DNA of 64,000 bases from Symbiodinium natans (lineage: Eukaryota; Sar; Dinophyceae; Suessiales; Symbiodiniaceae): assembly GCA_905221605.1 (NCBI GenBank), contig CAJNDS010000602.1, forward strand, positions 126,001-190,000, in the 5' to 3' direction. The notes under the pieces were generated by a model. The model had not been told where the DNA came from, made no database searches, and saw only the letters and a list, made by a program, of their open reading frames with translations. The first letter of the stretch is position 1; each line of letters starts with the position of its first letter. Below are positions 1-10,283 of the stretch, one piece after another. The position numbers were made by a program, and so were the translations under genes.

Positions 1-2
1 AA

Positions 3-1270
3 GAGGATGAGGCCCTCAACACGCCCTTGCCCAGAAGCTCCAGCGACGAGGACAGCCCTGTGATCGAGGAGGTCATAGGTTTCGGGGGCGTGCCTATTGC
101 CATGCCCAAGATTGTCAGCCCATGGCCGCCCAAGCAGCCCAAAGCACCTGCGCCCGCAGAACCACAGGTGCCGCCAGCCCCTCCTGCCAAGAGTACCCCG
201 CCCAGCCCGGGGCAGAGCTTGCCCTCCGAGCCCACCAGCAAGGCTGCGCCTGAGCCAGAAGCCCGCCCATCGGCCTCGCCAACCAAGCCCAACCCTCGCA
301 TGACCATGGCACAACTTTTGGGGGCAGGACCCGCCAGCCAATGCCGTCTCGGTGGACTGGGACTCCTTCTGGTTCAATGTCGAGGAAGAGTTCATGGCAG
401 CCCAGCCCAAAGGTCCTCCCTCCTGCCCACCGCCCGCACAACCGCCTCAGCAGACCCAAGAATCCCATCAGCCGCCGGGAACCAAGGCCCCGCCGCCGCC
501 TATGCCGCAGGAGCCAGAACCAGCCCACAAAAAGATCAAATGCTCCGTCTTCGGAGCGGATGGCTGGATCCTCAGGAAGGACCAGAGGGGTCGGGTGCAC
601 ATCACAGAAGCCGACTACGCCAGCCTAGTCGCCCATGCCGACCAGGGAGACCCCCGAGCCCAGGAAGTGCGCTCCTTGGGGTTCAACATTTGGGCCCCGC
701 AATTTGTCGCGGGCCCAGTGGTGCCTTTCTCCATAATCAGCCCACCGCCTACACAGCCCAGCCCAGGAAGCCAACACCTCGCCTCCCACTGCCCAAGAGC
801 AGACGGACTCGCAGAACGCCCAGACCCAGGATGACTTCACGGACCTACTCGGCCTAGGGCAAGACTCCTCGGATCGAGGCCTCCGCAACCCCTTCCCGAA
901 CCCACTGCGCACAGGAGGGGACTTCCGGCCCAAGGCAACCAGTGCCAGGTCCATGCCCTGCCCACACTTGCTGATTACGCCCAACGCCGACAGACGCTAC
1001 CGAGGCACCCTCATCATGCCCAGTGTGTCCCTACCAGATACTTTCAATCTGGCGCCCCACCTTCTCAAGGTCTTCTACGTGGACCATCGAGAACGCCTAC
1101 GATGCATGCGCCCATGCTCAACACGCCCACACTGCCCCTTCGGCCTCGTGTGTGCACAGATTATGTCGGACAGCGACAGTGAGCATTTGGATCACCTGTG
1201 CAGCCGCTGCGTGGAGTTTCGCAGAGCCCACGAAGACCCATGGGGCTGGTTCCATGCCTACGCGCCTTAA
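3..1270 (+). pseudogene. Proline-rich then Cys/His-rich ORF of a YR-type retroelement (5' partial, frameshifted)
   Basis: The reading frame is open from the left edge of the window, so the true start lies outside. Coding character moves through three frames: about 3-330, then 352-834, then about 835-1270, ending at TAA. The first part is acidic and proline-rich. The middle part is a compact segment around the residues GADGWILRKDQRGRVHI. The last part is a Cys/His-rich block with CMRPC, CPFGLVC and LCSRC pairs, which may bind zinc. I do not recognise the family. It lies 5' of the recombinase ORF on the same strand and shares its codon and proline bias, so I infer that it belongs to the same mobile element. 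The two frame changes mean that this copy is not intact. Confidence 0.5.
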
Positions 1271-1708
1271 AGCCCTGGCAACACGCCAGCATTTTCCCTA
1301 ATGGCATCGCCTATGCCTTGCCGCCCAGCGTGCCCAAGCCTGGCAGCCCTTGCCCATTCCCGACCCAAGAATTGGGCCTTGTTTTGCATCCGCCGCCGGC
1401 CCGAATAGGGGAGAAAAGAAGAGTATGCCAACTGCAGAACCATGTTTACACATGCGACCAGTTGGCCTTGTTTAGCTCCCATGCTTACCTGATGCAGGTG
1501 CCCACCATCGAGCCCTTCGAGATGCAGCCGAAGCCCTGTCTCTTCACACACCGAGAAAAGCCTCCTGCCCGCTTCTCTGCAGGTGCCTAGTTCAGCTTCT
1601 TGCACAGGATTGCCGCTTTCAGTAACGCCTCCACATGCAAGGAGCGCCCATCATCAGCATTCTGTGAGCCACCCTCTCTGCAGCCATTTTACTCAAACCA
1701 CCAAAAAC

Positions 1709-3771
1709 ATGTTTCCAGGCCACAAGCCACGTGTCGACTGGAGCCCCACTCCTAGTCGAAAGAAGCCCAGGCTACCTAATAGTGGGGATTTAAGCCCTAA
1801 CCCGCCCTCCCCAGCCTCCCTGCCGGGACTCTCTATCGATCTCCTTTCCGAGATCGAGCCCGACCTCGACCCGATCGAGGACTGGGACCCACAACAAGCT
1901 CCCTCAAGCACTGGACCCGACCCCATCGAGGACTGGTCCCCAGAAAATGAGGCCTCATCGCACGCTTGCCCCCCGCAGCAAGTCAGCACGCCTGGGCCGG
2001 CCTCCGACTCCTCTCCCTCCTGGGAGGTGCTCGGGGCGGAATCGGTCATTCCGGGTTTTCAGCCCTGCACAAGGGCCGCCATCTCAGTCACAAATCTGTC
2101 CCAGCATCTGCCCAAGCCGGTGCCTAAAATGCGGGGAAGACGCCCGGTGCAAGCACCGCATAGCACAGCCTCCCTGCTCCTGCCCCTGTCCGCCTGGCCA
2201 CAGCCATTGTGCAAGTCCCCACGCTCGGGGCCCGTTCCGAAACACACTGTTCGCACGCTTGGAGGCCCAGCTCCTCCGGCATGCCCCAAGAAATTTCAGA
2301 CATGCTGGCATGCCACGGCTCCGCTGCCCAAGCCCCCCCCCTAAGCCTGCTCCCGCTAGTGCCTACCTGAACAAGCCTAAGCCTCTACCGGCTCAGCCAC
2401 CGGCAACGCCTAACCCCGCCAGCTCCTCTACGCCGGACATCGAAGCACCATCGAAGCGCCAAGAGCCAATCGCTCACCAACAACGTTTGGGGCCACCTCG
2501 CCTTCAAACGATGCTTGCCAAAGAAGATGCTCGCAAACTAGAGTGCAACCGAATTTGGCTGCTCCTCCTGGACAAGCTGAGGGACACCAGCTCCCTCTGG
2601 ACGGAGACGACCCAATCTCTCACGCCTGAAAGACTTCGGGTCCGAGCCATCTCAGCCTACGCCGCCTCCAGCCTCGAGGCCTACCTGTCCAGATGCACCA
2701 GATTCTTAGACTTTCTGCAGGCACACAACATAGCCTTTTCAACGCTATCCCTGGTGGAGCTCGCCGACTACCTCGAGGCCGCCTTCGCCTCCCTTGCCCA
2801 AGACAGGGACGTGTGCCAAATCTCGCCCAAGACAACCCTTAAAGCCCTGTCTTGGCTATCGCGCATGGCTCAGGTGCAACACCTGCTGGAGCTACTCAGC
2901 AATCCACTCATTTCAACCTACAGAATCGACATTAAGCCCAGAGATCGCAGAGAAGCCCTGCCCATTCCCATGGCATGCATCGTGTCATGGGAACGCCTCG
3001 TTTGCAAATCTTCCACCGGTACCCAAATGGTCCTACTGCTCGGAGCCTTCCTTTTGGCCTACCACGCATGCCTACGATTCGGCGACCTACAACGCATTCG
3101 CCTAAGCAGCCTCAGCCTGACAACGCAGGCCCTCCGGGGAATTTGTTGGACGACCAAAACCTCCAGGTCGGGACAACCTTTTGCAGTAACCCTGACCGGC
3201 ATATCAGGAAGAGGGCCTTCGACCTCTTGGTGCCTAGCCTACCTCACACGCCTACACGCCTCTTGTCGCAACGGAACGCTTTTGGGGCTCTTCATCCACC
3301 ATCCTGCCAAATTGGGCCAACCCATCTCAAACCGGGGTTGCATTCCAATCGCCCATGTCCTACACCCAGGCTTTGCCAGCACTGCGCTCTGCGCTGCAGC
3401 TCCACGAAGAAGCCTCGACAGGCGCCCTCGACGCCCAGGAAGCACTCAACTTCACCCTACACGGCCTCAAAGTGGGGCTTCTTAGCCCAGCCAAGCAACT
3501 CAGGCTGCCTGCCGACCCGCGCCGGAAGGCGGGCCACCACAAGGTCAGCTCCGAGCTGTACGGGAGGGACGACACAATCGACAGCCTATGGGTACAGGCC
3601 TCGGTGGCCCACAATGTTTCCACAGGCATCCGAGATGGCGCTGCACAGCGAGGCGTGTGCCCGACACTCCTTGAGCAAGTCTCGGAAGGCGTCTGGGCAG
3701 TCCATGGCGTGGAAGAAAGAGGAGCGGGGGTACGCGGTGATCTCGAGAGAGTCTCAACGGCTGCGGTGTAG
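1709..3771 (+). pseudogene. Tyrosine recombinase (phage-integrase fold) of a DIRS/YR-like retroelement, frameshifted
   Basis: YR retrotransposons integrate their DNA copy with a tyrosine recombinase instead of a DDE integrase. The ATG at 1709 opens an acidic/proline-rich N-terminal region in one frame. The recombinase core follows in another frame from about 2,080 to 3,350, and its end lies in a third frame to 3,771. A SAM-like N-terminal domain is suggested by the stretch around LEAYLSRCTRFLDFLQAH. Catalytic candidates can be seen: Arg in ACLRFGDLQR, His in TLHGLKVGLLS, Arg and His in DPRRKAGHHK, and the Tyr nucleophile in ELYGRDD. Order and spacing fit the R-H-R-H-Y set of the family. Two frame changes (near 2.1-2.3 kb and near 3,350) make this copy inactive unless they are sequencing errors. 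Confidence 0.75.
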
Positions 3772-3854
3772 GCGTGCACCTGGGCGGGCAGGCAAGAGGG
3801 TGGGGGGGGGAAGGGGGTTGGCTCAACATGGATGCACTGCGGGCCGTTCCTGTT

Positions 3855-4407
3855 TTACTCTGAAGGCAGGCTCTGGAAGGCGTCCAGGGCAAGGCGGCAG
3901 GCTTTATGGCGGCACATCCTGGATGGGTCAGGCTCAGGCATTATGACCCCGGCGTCCCCCATGACTATCCCACAGGCGGTGCGCCAGTGAGTGTCTGAGA
4001 TCGGATGGGCCAGATGTACTGCCCCCCAGTGTCCATTGGCGACGATTGCTGTCGCCGGGTCCAGGGGGGTGGCGAGGCTGTGGGGCTTTGTGTGGGCTGT
4101 CTTCCTCACTGGAGGAGTATGAGTCTTCGTCCAAGGTGGACTCATCGGAGGCATGTTTTGAGGCTGATTGTTCCCCGCTGGACCTGGAGGGTGAAGGCGA
4201 GGAGGGCTCGTTGGCGTCGTCATCAATGGCGGCCTGGGTCTCAAACTCACGCGCGTACATGAATCTGGGAATGATGGGCAGCATGTGACTGATTGTCATC
4301 GATTTGGGCACAGGGCCCGGCGGCACCTGAAAGCTGGGCTCTATGGTGGGGGCTTGTCCCCCGCGGGCTATTGGGCGAGTGGGCCTCCATGGCGGGTACC
4401 AGTCCAT
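3855..4407 (-). pseudogene. Antisense acidic Ser/Glu-rich ORF with a Cys/His tail, between recombinase and Gag
   Basis: A minus-strand frame starts at the ATG whose complement is 4405-4407 (MDWYPPWRPT) and runs towards the recombinase. It passes through a Ser/Asp/Glu-rich region (DEDSYSSSEEDSPHK). It then appears to change frame near 4.0-4.1 kb into a segment with HWRTACGIVMGD and CRHKACRLALDAF, ending at 3,855. The Cys/His spacing suggests a small metal-binding unit, but I know no family for it. Its ATG overlaps the Gag ATG (4406-4408) on the opposite strand, so the two ORFs are strictly divergent. It converges on the recombinase ORF, which ends at 3,771. Coding character, not just openness, is my reason for keeping it; function unknown. 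Confidence 0.4.
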
Positions 4408-5578
4408 GTCGGACTTTGCCTGGGCCTTCCCGTGTGTGGAAGCCCTCAATCCCTTCAGACACGCCCTGCCTGAGGCAGTCACACAAGAACTCGGCCCAGG
4501 AGGCCTAGACTCCTCTGTGGAGATCGCCCGCCTACGACGCGCCCTGGACAACTGCCACAAGCTGGTCCAGCGGGGGGGACGCCCAAGTGCCCACGCCAAA
4601 CACAACCCAACTGCCTACGCCCATCATGCCTTCGCAGCCTTCACAGTGGATGGAGCACCTGCCACCACGCCTAACCCAAGACATAGTCCAGGATATGGTG
4701 GACAAATTCAAGGCAAATTACCCAGGCGAACTGCTAGATCAAGACAGTATGCCCAGCATCCGCCTACTCAGCCTTGTGCACCACAGCCTAAAGCCCGGGG
4801 AGAAGATCCGTTGGATCCCTTGGCAATTTCGCCTATCCGCCCGCCAATACCAGGAGCACATGGAAGCCAAGACTGCCAAGCCCTTACGCGCAGAAGCCCA
4901 AATCATTGCCTCTGCCTTCTTTGATGAAACCCCAGAAGTGCCCGTAGAGCATATGCGCCTGGCGGCAGCCTGGTTAGACAGGATCCAAACTGTCTTCCGC
5001 AACGCCTGGGCCCTCTGTGGGGCCGCACACCTGCACAACCTGAAGGCCCTTGACAAAAAGGTCAAGGAGCTTTGCCTGCACCAACCAGATGCACGGCTAG
5101 GCCTAAGAACGCCCACAACCGCCGAGCTCATCTCTGCCGACAGGAAAATATGGGCCTCGCTGTCGGAACTGGTCGCACAATCATGGAGCCTTGATGACGC
5201 CCTACATGAGATCACCTCCATCAGGAATGATCTCTCTAGCCTACTGCAGCTACGCCCAAAGATGCAGCCCGACAAAGGTCAGCCCAAGGCCAAGGCAAGA
5301 ACGCCGACAGTCCCAACAAGCGCAAATCGCCCAACACGCCCCCCCCACCTCCCAAGATGGATAAGGGAGCAGAGAGACCGCCTAAGAAGGGGAAGGGGAA
5401 AGGGAAGATTACAAATCTTCCGTCCAACTGGGTTGCCGTGCACAAGGGACAGCCCATTTGCCGCCGCTATCAAAACGGCCAATGCCAATTCAAGGAGTGC
5501 AAGTTCGCCCACGTGTGTGCAGTTCGAGGGTGTGCACAAAAGCACCCCGCCAATGAGCACGGCAAGCCCAGGACCTGA
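4406..5578 (+). pseudogene. Gag-like ORF with C-terminal CCCH zinc finger, frameshifted
   Basis: The ATG at 4406 begins MSDFAWAFPCVEALNPF. That frame reaches a run of seven G (4572-4578) and continues in another frame through a helical, Gag-like region (about 4,587-5,300) with no recognised catalytic motif. A further frame change near 5,290-5,310 leads into a basic PPKKGKGKGK stretch. A CCCH finger follows: CRRYQNGQCQFKECKFAH, i.e. C-x7-C-x5-C-x3-H, then a CAVRGCAQKH pair. The ORF stops at TGA (5576-5578). CCCH or CCHC fingers at the end of Gag bind element RNA. Position upstream of the methyltransferase and RT supports Gag identity. The G7 run is a likely indel site, true or technical. Confidence 0.6.
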
Positions 5579-5754
5579 AACAGTCCGGGCCTCGCACCCC
5601 CAGTGGCGGGCCCGGACCGTCCCCGACAACTGGGACCACCACTCCCCATGCCGGACCCGCAGCTCCCGCCCACGTCGGAAGCCTCGGCTTTCGGGCTCCC
5701 AGCCCCCAGCTGCCTCAGGCCAAGGACCAATCGCCTGCCAAGCCTGCAGCCGAC

Positions 5755-7100
5755 ATGTCCCTGAGGCCACACAGCATACCGCCTACCCAGCACACAGCTC
5801 TCGCAGTGCCCGACAGCCTCCGCACGACAGAGGCCAGACCTCGCACAGTCTTCTTTCCGAACATTACCTGGAAACGCCCTGCAGATACCTCGCAAACTGC
5901 GGGCAGCAGACCTCACGACAATCCGCCCACACAGGCACGAAAGTTACTGGACCTATTCGCAGGGAAGTCCACGCCCATCTCAGCCGCCGCCAGCCTGCAA
6001 TCCATACCGCGCTGGGAGCCCATCGACATTGCGATAAATGCCCAACATGACATCCTGCAGGATGCTTTCTTTCACCGCCTACTGCAACGCCTGGTCGGGT
6101 TCGATCGGCCTCCTGGTGGCCGCACCTCCGTGTCGCGACTACTCCATCCTCAAACTAGCGCCCGGGGGCCCCCCCCCTTGCCGATCTCCAGAGCACATGG
6201 ACGGCCTACCGTCCAACTCGACCGAACTCCAGCATCGAGCCCTTGAAAGCAAAACCATACACCTGAGGTGCCATGAGCTTTGCCGCGCTGTTGCGGCATC
6301 GGGGGGCATCTGGGTTTTGGAAAACCCGCCCACAAGCATGGCCTGGCTAGAGCCCTCCTGCCAACAACTGCTGCAGTCAGCATCGGCCCATGTCGTGCAC
6401 GTCGACGCCTGCACACACGGATGCATGTGGTCCAAAGCCTGGGCTTTCGCCTCCAACAGCCCGCGCATACAGCCCTTACAGTCCTCATGCAGGCACACCT
6501 TCCAGCACGCGTCAATCAAAGGCAAGAGGGACCAAGCAGGCAACTTCGTTCGCTCGCAAACAGCCGAGTATCCAGCATCTCTGGCACAAGCCCTTCTGGG
6601 CTGTTTTAGCTTCCTCTGGCCCCAACCAGGCGGGCCGGCAGAAGCAATACCGGTCTCCCCGCCGCCTCAGACGCACATGGCATCGAGCGGCCCGAGAGCC
6701 CCGATCTGCGACGGAGCTGGCCTACGCAGTTCCGCAGACTGCTCAATGCCCGGTCACAAAGCCAGCCCGCTGAAGCCTCTGTCGTCGGTGCTCCAGAAGT
6801 GGTGTCTGGATGGGGACAGATACAAGCGCATCACTGCACACCTCGCACAGGGGAAACCCGAACACCCCGTCTCAGAGACGGAGCAAGAGGCCCTCATGGA
6901 AGAAGTAGCCTTGGCCCTGCACATGCACCCCTCCGTGGCATGCCAGACAGAGGAGGGACAGCCCTTCCGCCTCTCGTTGCTTGCCCATCTTGCACAGCTC
7001 ACGGCCGACATAGACCGACACCTTCCCTCAGTCCTCCAGGAGGGAGTGCCCACGGGCATCTTCGAGCCCATTCCTAGCAGCCATCAGTGGCCCTCCGTGG
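5755..7100 (+). pseudogene. C5-cytosine methyltransferase-like domain plus linker of the retroelement polyprotein, frameshifted
   Basis: Motifs of the C5-DNA methyltransferase fold appear in order. Motif I (AdoMet binding) reads KLLDLFAG at 5941-5964. After a frame change near 6,090-6,105, motif IV reads VAAPPCRDYS, whose PPC (6125-6133) carries the expected nucleophilic Cys. Motif VI-like VLENPP lies at 6314-6331. A Cys/His-rich tail follows to about 6,610, and then a helical linker leads to the RT. In DIRS elements the methyltransferase is usually an adenine (Dam-like) type placed after RNase H; here a PPC-type enzyme lies before the RT. To my knowledge, capture of cytosine methyltransferases by dinoflagellate retrotransposons has been reported. 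The end of this segment meets the RT frame near a G7 run (7103-7109). Confidence 0.6.
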
Positions 7101-8909
7101 ATGGGGGGGCATCCACTGGACAGGTGCCTAAAGGAGTGTGACTCCAACTGGAAGAACGCCGAAGCCCGACCCGGCCTACTCCAGCAGCTCATTGACGAGG
7201 AGATAGCCCAGGGGTGGGTAGCCGAAGTCCACGGAGGCGAAGCCGCCGCACGCCTACGCTGGCCCAAGGGCATAGCCATCGGCAAGCTCAACGTTGTGCA
7301 GGCCGAGGGCAAGGACCCCAGAATGGTCCTAGACAGCTCAATTTGCAACGTAAACCCACTGTGCACATTGCCTGAACGCGTCTGCTTGCCTACATCGGCG
7401 GACGTTAGGGCCTCCTTCAAGCCCAAAGACCCTAAACACGCCTCCCAAGGAGCCGCCCTAGACTTTAAAGCCGCCCACAAAAGGGTCAAGGTCAAGCCCT
7501 CAGACCAAGGCCTATTGCTCTTCCGACACGCCAATCGCCTTTTCGCCTATGTGGTGTGCCATTTTGGCGCTCGCTTCTCAGCCTACTGGTGGCAGAGGGT
7601 TGGAGCCCTGCTTCTGCGCTTGCTGCACCACGTACTAGCCCATGAGCCTCACAAAGCTTGGCTCTACGTCGATGACTTACTGCTGTGCCTCCTCAGACAT
7701 AAGGCCCCTGAGCAGCTAGCCCTCACAGTGGCTTTCCTCACAATCATCGGTGCCCCGATCAGCTGGAAGAAAGCGGCCTTCGGCGACCAGCTCATATGGT
7801 GTGGTTGGAAGTTCTGCTTCGCCACAGAATCCGCATGCCTAGCACAGCCCAAGCTAGATAAACTGCGCGCCCAGCTACTCAGCCTCCTGGAACATAAGCG
7901 CGTCCCCCGGAAAGAGCTCGAATCCTGCCTCGGCCTACTGATGTGGGCAACCAGCGTAAGCTCTCACCTGCGCTGCTTCGCCGCCCCGCTTTATGCGGAC
8001 TTGCATAGCCCGCCTGGGACCCAATACCCTATCCCACCCCGCAGCTGGTCACAATTCCTTTGGTGCCTAGACTCCCAGTGCCGAGTCACGAAAGATGCCT
8101 CATACCTACAACTGCCCATCAAAGCCAAGGTCATAGAGGTCAAAGGGAAGCCAGTGTCGTCCAAAACGGATATTTGGCCCATCCCAGCTGCCGACAAGAC
8201 TGTATGGGTGCGCATCGCTGACCCAAACGCACAGGAAATCACTCTACGCAATGACAGCAAAGCCGCTCTGCACTGGCTGGCCCAGTGCTTCACCCACGAA
8301 TTCCGCATGCCACTAGCTCAGCCGCCCCTGCTGCCATGCCTCTCGGCCGCAGACGCCATGGCGGACGGCGCTCAAGTTGGGATCGGGGGTTGGTTGTGCA
8401 CATCAAGCCAGACCTTCTGGTTCGCACAACAGTGGTCCATAGCAGAGCTTCGCGCCCACTGGCCTTTCCTCACGAAGGATGCCCAGCAATATATAGCCTG
8501 CTTCGAAACAATCGCCCAGTGGGTTCTATTACAGATGGCATACGCGGCCACCGGTTGCTCCAGCCTCCGTTTCTGCCTGCCCACTCTCAGCGACAACAGC
8601 CCCACACAAGCTTCAGTCAATAAGCTGTTTACCACAGCCTTTCCGCTCTGCCTTTTCCTGCAGAAGGTAGCCTCCTGGGCTCACGCCAAGGGTCTGAGCC
8701 TAGAAGTCGGGCATATTCCGGGCGTCAAAAACACGGACGCGGACGACCTCAGCCGAAACCGCCTACAGAAGTTCGCAAGCACGACCAAATCCCATAGATT
8801 CCACGTCCATCTGCACGACCTGGCTCGGTCGGAACACGAGGTCAGCCTATGGCCCTCAGACGCCAATTGGAGCACTGGCCTAGTGCAGGTCTCAGCACAT
8901 ACAGCCTAG
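7101..8909 (+). CDS. Reverse transcriptase-RNase H of a YR-type retroelement
   Basis: One open frame of about 600 residues. The RT palm is marked by RMVLDSSICNVN, then GAALDFKAAHKRVKVKPSD (motif A, Asp in ALDFKAAH), then GARFSAYWWQRV, then the catalytic motif C in LYVDDLLL. RNase H follows with first Asp in ADAMADGAQVGIGGW, Glu in ACFETIAQW, Asp in LSDNSPTQ, and the closing HIPGVKNTDADDLSRN, which is typical of DIRS/Ngaro-type RNase H. It ends with TAG at 8909. The frame is entered from the methyltransferase frame near 7,103-7,109 (seven G), so the original product was probably one polyprotein. This is the best preserved part of the element. It could still be inactive, because upstream ORFs are broken. 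Confidence 0.85.
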   Translation: MGGHPLDRCLKECDSNWKNAEARPGLLQQLIDEEIAQGWVAEVHGGEAAARLRWPKGIAIGKLNVVQAEGKDPRMVLDSSICNVNPLCTLPERVCLPTSADVRASFKPKDPKHASQGAALDFKAAHKRVKVKPSDQGLLLFRHANRLFAYVVCHFGARFSAYWWQRVGALLLRLLHHVLAHEPHKAWLYVDDLLLCLLRHKAPEQLALTVAFLTIIGAPISWKKAAFGDQLIWCGWKFCFATESACLAQPKLDKLRAQLLSLLEHKRVPRKELESCLGLLMWATSVSSHLRCFAAPLYADLHSPPGTQYPIPPRSWSQFLWCLDSQCRVTKDASYLQLPIKAKVIEVKGKPVSSKTDIWPIPAADKTVWVRIADPNAQEITLRNDSKAALHWLAQCFTHEFRMPLAQPPLLPCLSAADAMADGAQVGIGGWLCTSSQTFWFAQQWSIAELRAHWPFLTKDAQQYIACFETIAQWVLLQMAYAATGCSSLRFCLPTLSDNSPTQASVNKLFTTAFPLCLFLQKVASWAHAKGLSLEVGHIPGVKNTDADDLSRNRLQKFASTTKSHRFHVHLHDLARSEHEVSLWPSDANWSTGLVQVSAHTA

Positions 8910-9653
8910 TGCCCCAGGCACCAGCCAGACCGCCCGCGGTGGGGGTAGAGAGGCCTAATGCATTCACCGGTCTGCCCTGGGCCCCTGAAGTGGGGGTTTG
9001 ATGGCCTTACATGCTCGTGGGATCTTGCCCAGCCTTTCCCACGAAGCATTTCACTCTTTCGCCCAGAGCAGCACCGCTGAAAACAGGAGAGCGAGTCGTT
9101 GATACCCTAACCCACTCCCCTTCGGGATATAGGGCTAGGGTTGGACTCCTCTCCCCAACTAGGGTTAGGTCATGCAGTGCTTGTTGGGAGAACGCTTCGG
9201 GTTTTTTGGTTCCCGTGTGTTTTCCCACGAGTGAATCATGCACCGTAATTTGCCATACGCCTAAACAAGCCTTGCACAGCTGGAGCATCTCCGGCTCTCA
9301 GCTGGCCTTGACCTAACCCCTAGGTGGGGCCTTCTGCTTTTCGCCCACCCACCACTGCCCTTGCGCACTCAAAGCATAACAACCAAAGCCTGGATCCGGC
9401 CGGATCCCGCCTCCCAAAGTGGAGTAGCCTTTCAGAAATGCCCATCTGCCTCCCAAAGTGGAGTAGCCTCAGTCCCGCCTCGGGACTTCATCTCACCTGG
9501 TTTGATGGCCTTACATGCTCGCCCAGAGCAGCACCGCTGAAAACAGGAGAGCGAGTCGTTGATACCCTAACCCACTCCCCTTCGGGATATAGGGCTAGGG
9601 TTGGACTCCTCTCCCCAACTAGGGTTAGGTCATGCAGTGCTTGTTGGGAGAAC
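8910..9653. repeat. Non-coding 3' flank of the YR element with direct repeats (9061-9193 and 9521-9653)
   Basis: A 133-bp segment at 9061-9193 recurs at 9521-9653; I see no mismatch by eye. A 20-bp segment (tttgatggccttacatgctc) precedes each copy, at 8997-9016 and 9501-9520. In the second copy the two blocks are contiguous; in the first they are separated by 44 bp. Position just 3' of the RNase H stop suggests the terminal or split direct repeats that YR retroelements use for recombination-based integration. The repeat itself contains three ccctaa/agggtta-like words. No ORF here looks coding. Confidence 0.7.
9410..9469. repeat. Two copies of a 21-bp direct repeat
   Basis: The 21-bp word that contains cccaaagtggagtagc occurs at 9410-9430 and 9449-9469, spaced by 39 bp. 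It lies between the two 133-bp repeats and may be part of the element's terminal region. Confidence 0.7.
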
Positions 9654-10283
9654 ATGCCGCACTGCAGCATTAACGGGCTTAGTTTGGGTGCCGGCAGGGC
9701 CGGCCGATACAAACTACGCATTAGTGGCTTCTAGGATGGTTTATAAAACCGGCGCATTGCATGGCACAAGCGCCAGCAACGCCCCCAGTGCAAAGTGGTT
9801 CCGGGCGGCTATCCTTAAGGTTGGCCTGTTTCCATGCTAGCTCATGCATATCTGCCAAGCAACGTCCAAGCAAACACAAAGTCGGAGTGCCTGTTGGCAT
9901 TTGTGCCAGCAAGGGGGAGTGTTTTGAAGGCACTGCAAATGGTGGATTCTGTCCGATGTTACGTCAACATGCATGCCAGGCAATGGAGTGGGCACTCCAC
10001 TGGGAAGGATGATTTGCGTAAACGCACGGGCCAGTGCCGCACGCACAATGTCCACAGCTTCAACTGCAGTGTGCGGAACGCAGAAGGCAGGAGGTTGCGG
10101 GCACGATGCATCCGGAGCATCCGGGTAGAAGATCACCAAGCTCCATTGGCCTTAAGCTAACCATGCCGATGGAGTTAGGCGACCGGGCTCCGGACGGGAT
10201 GTATCCATCCGGCGAACAGCTCCAAGGCGAGGATGGAAGCGAGCCACAGGGCTGTGTCTTGTCTACCTCCACGTCCATTTTAC
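9654..10283. other. No recognised gene
   Basis: This stretch lies between the YR-element repeats and the minus-strand retroelement. Open frames exist on both strands, but none has a motif or coding character I can defend. It may be the decayed 3' end of the minus-strand element. Confidence 0.4.

Noticed and set aside
7028-7534. Minus-strand frame opposite the RT
   Set aside because: It is a shadow of the RT codons, with no independent motif.
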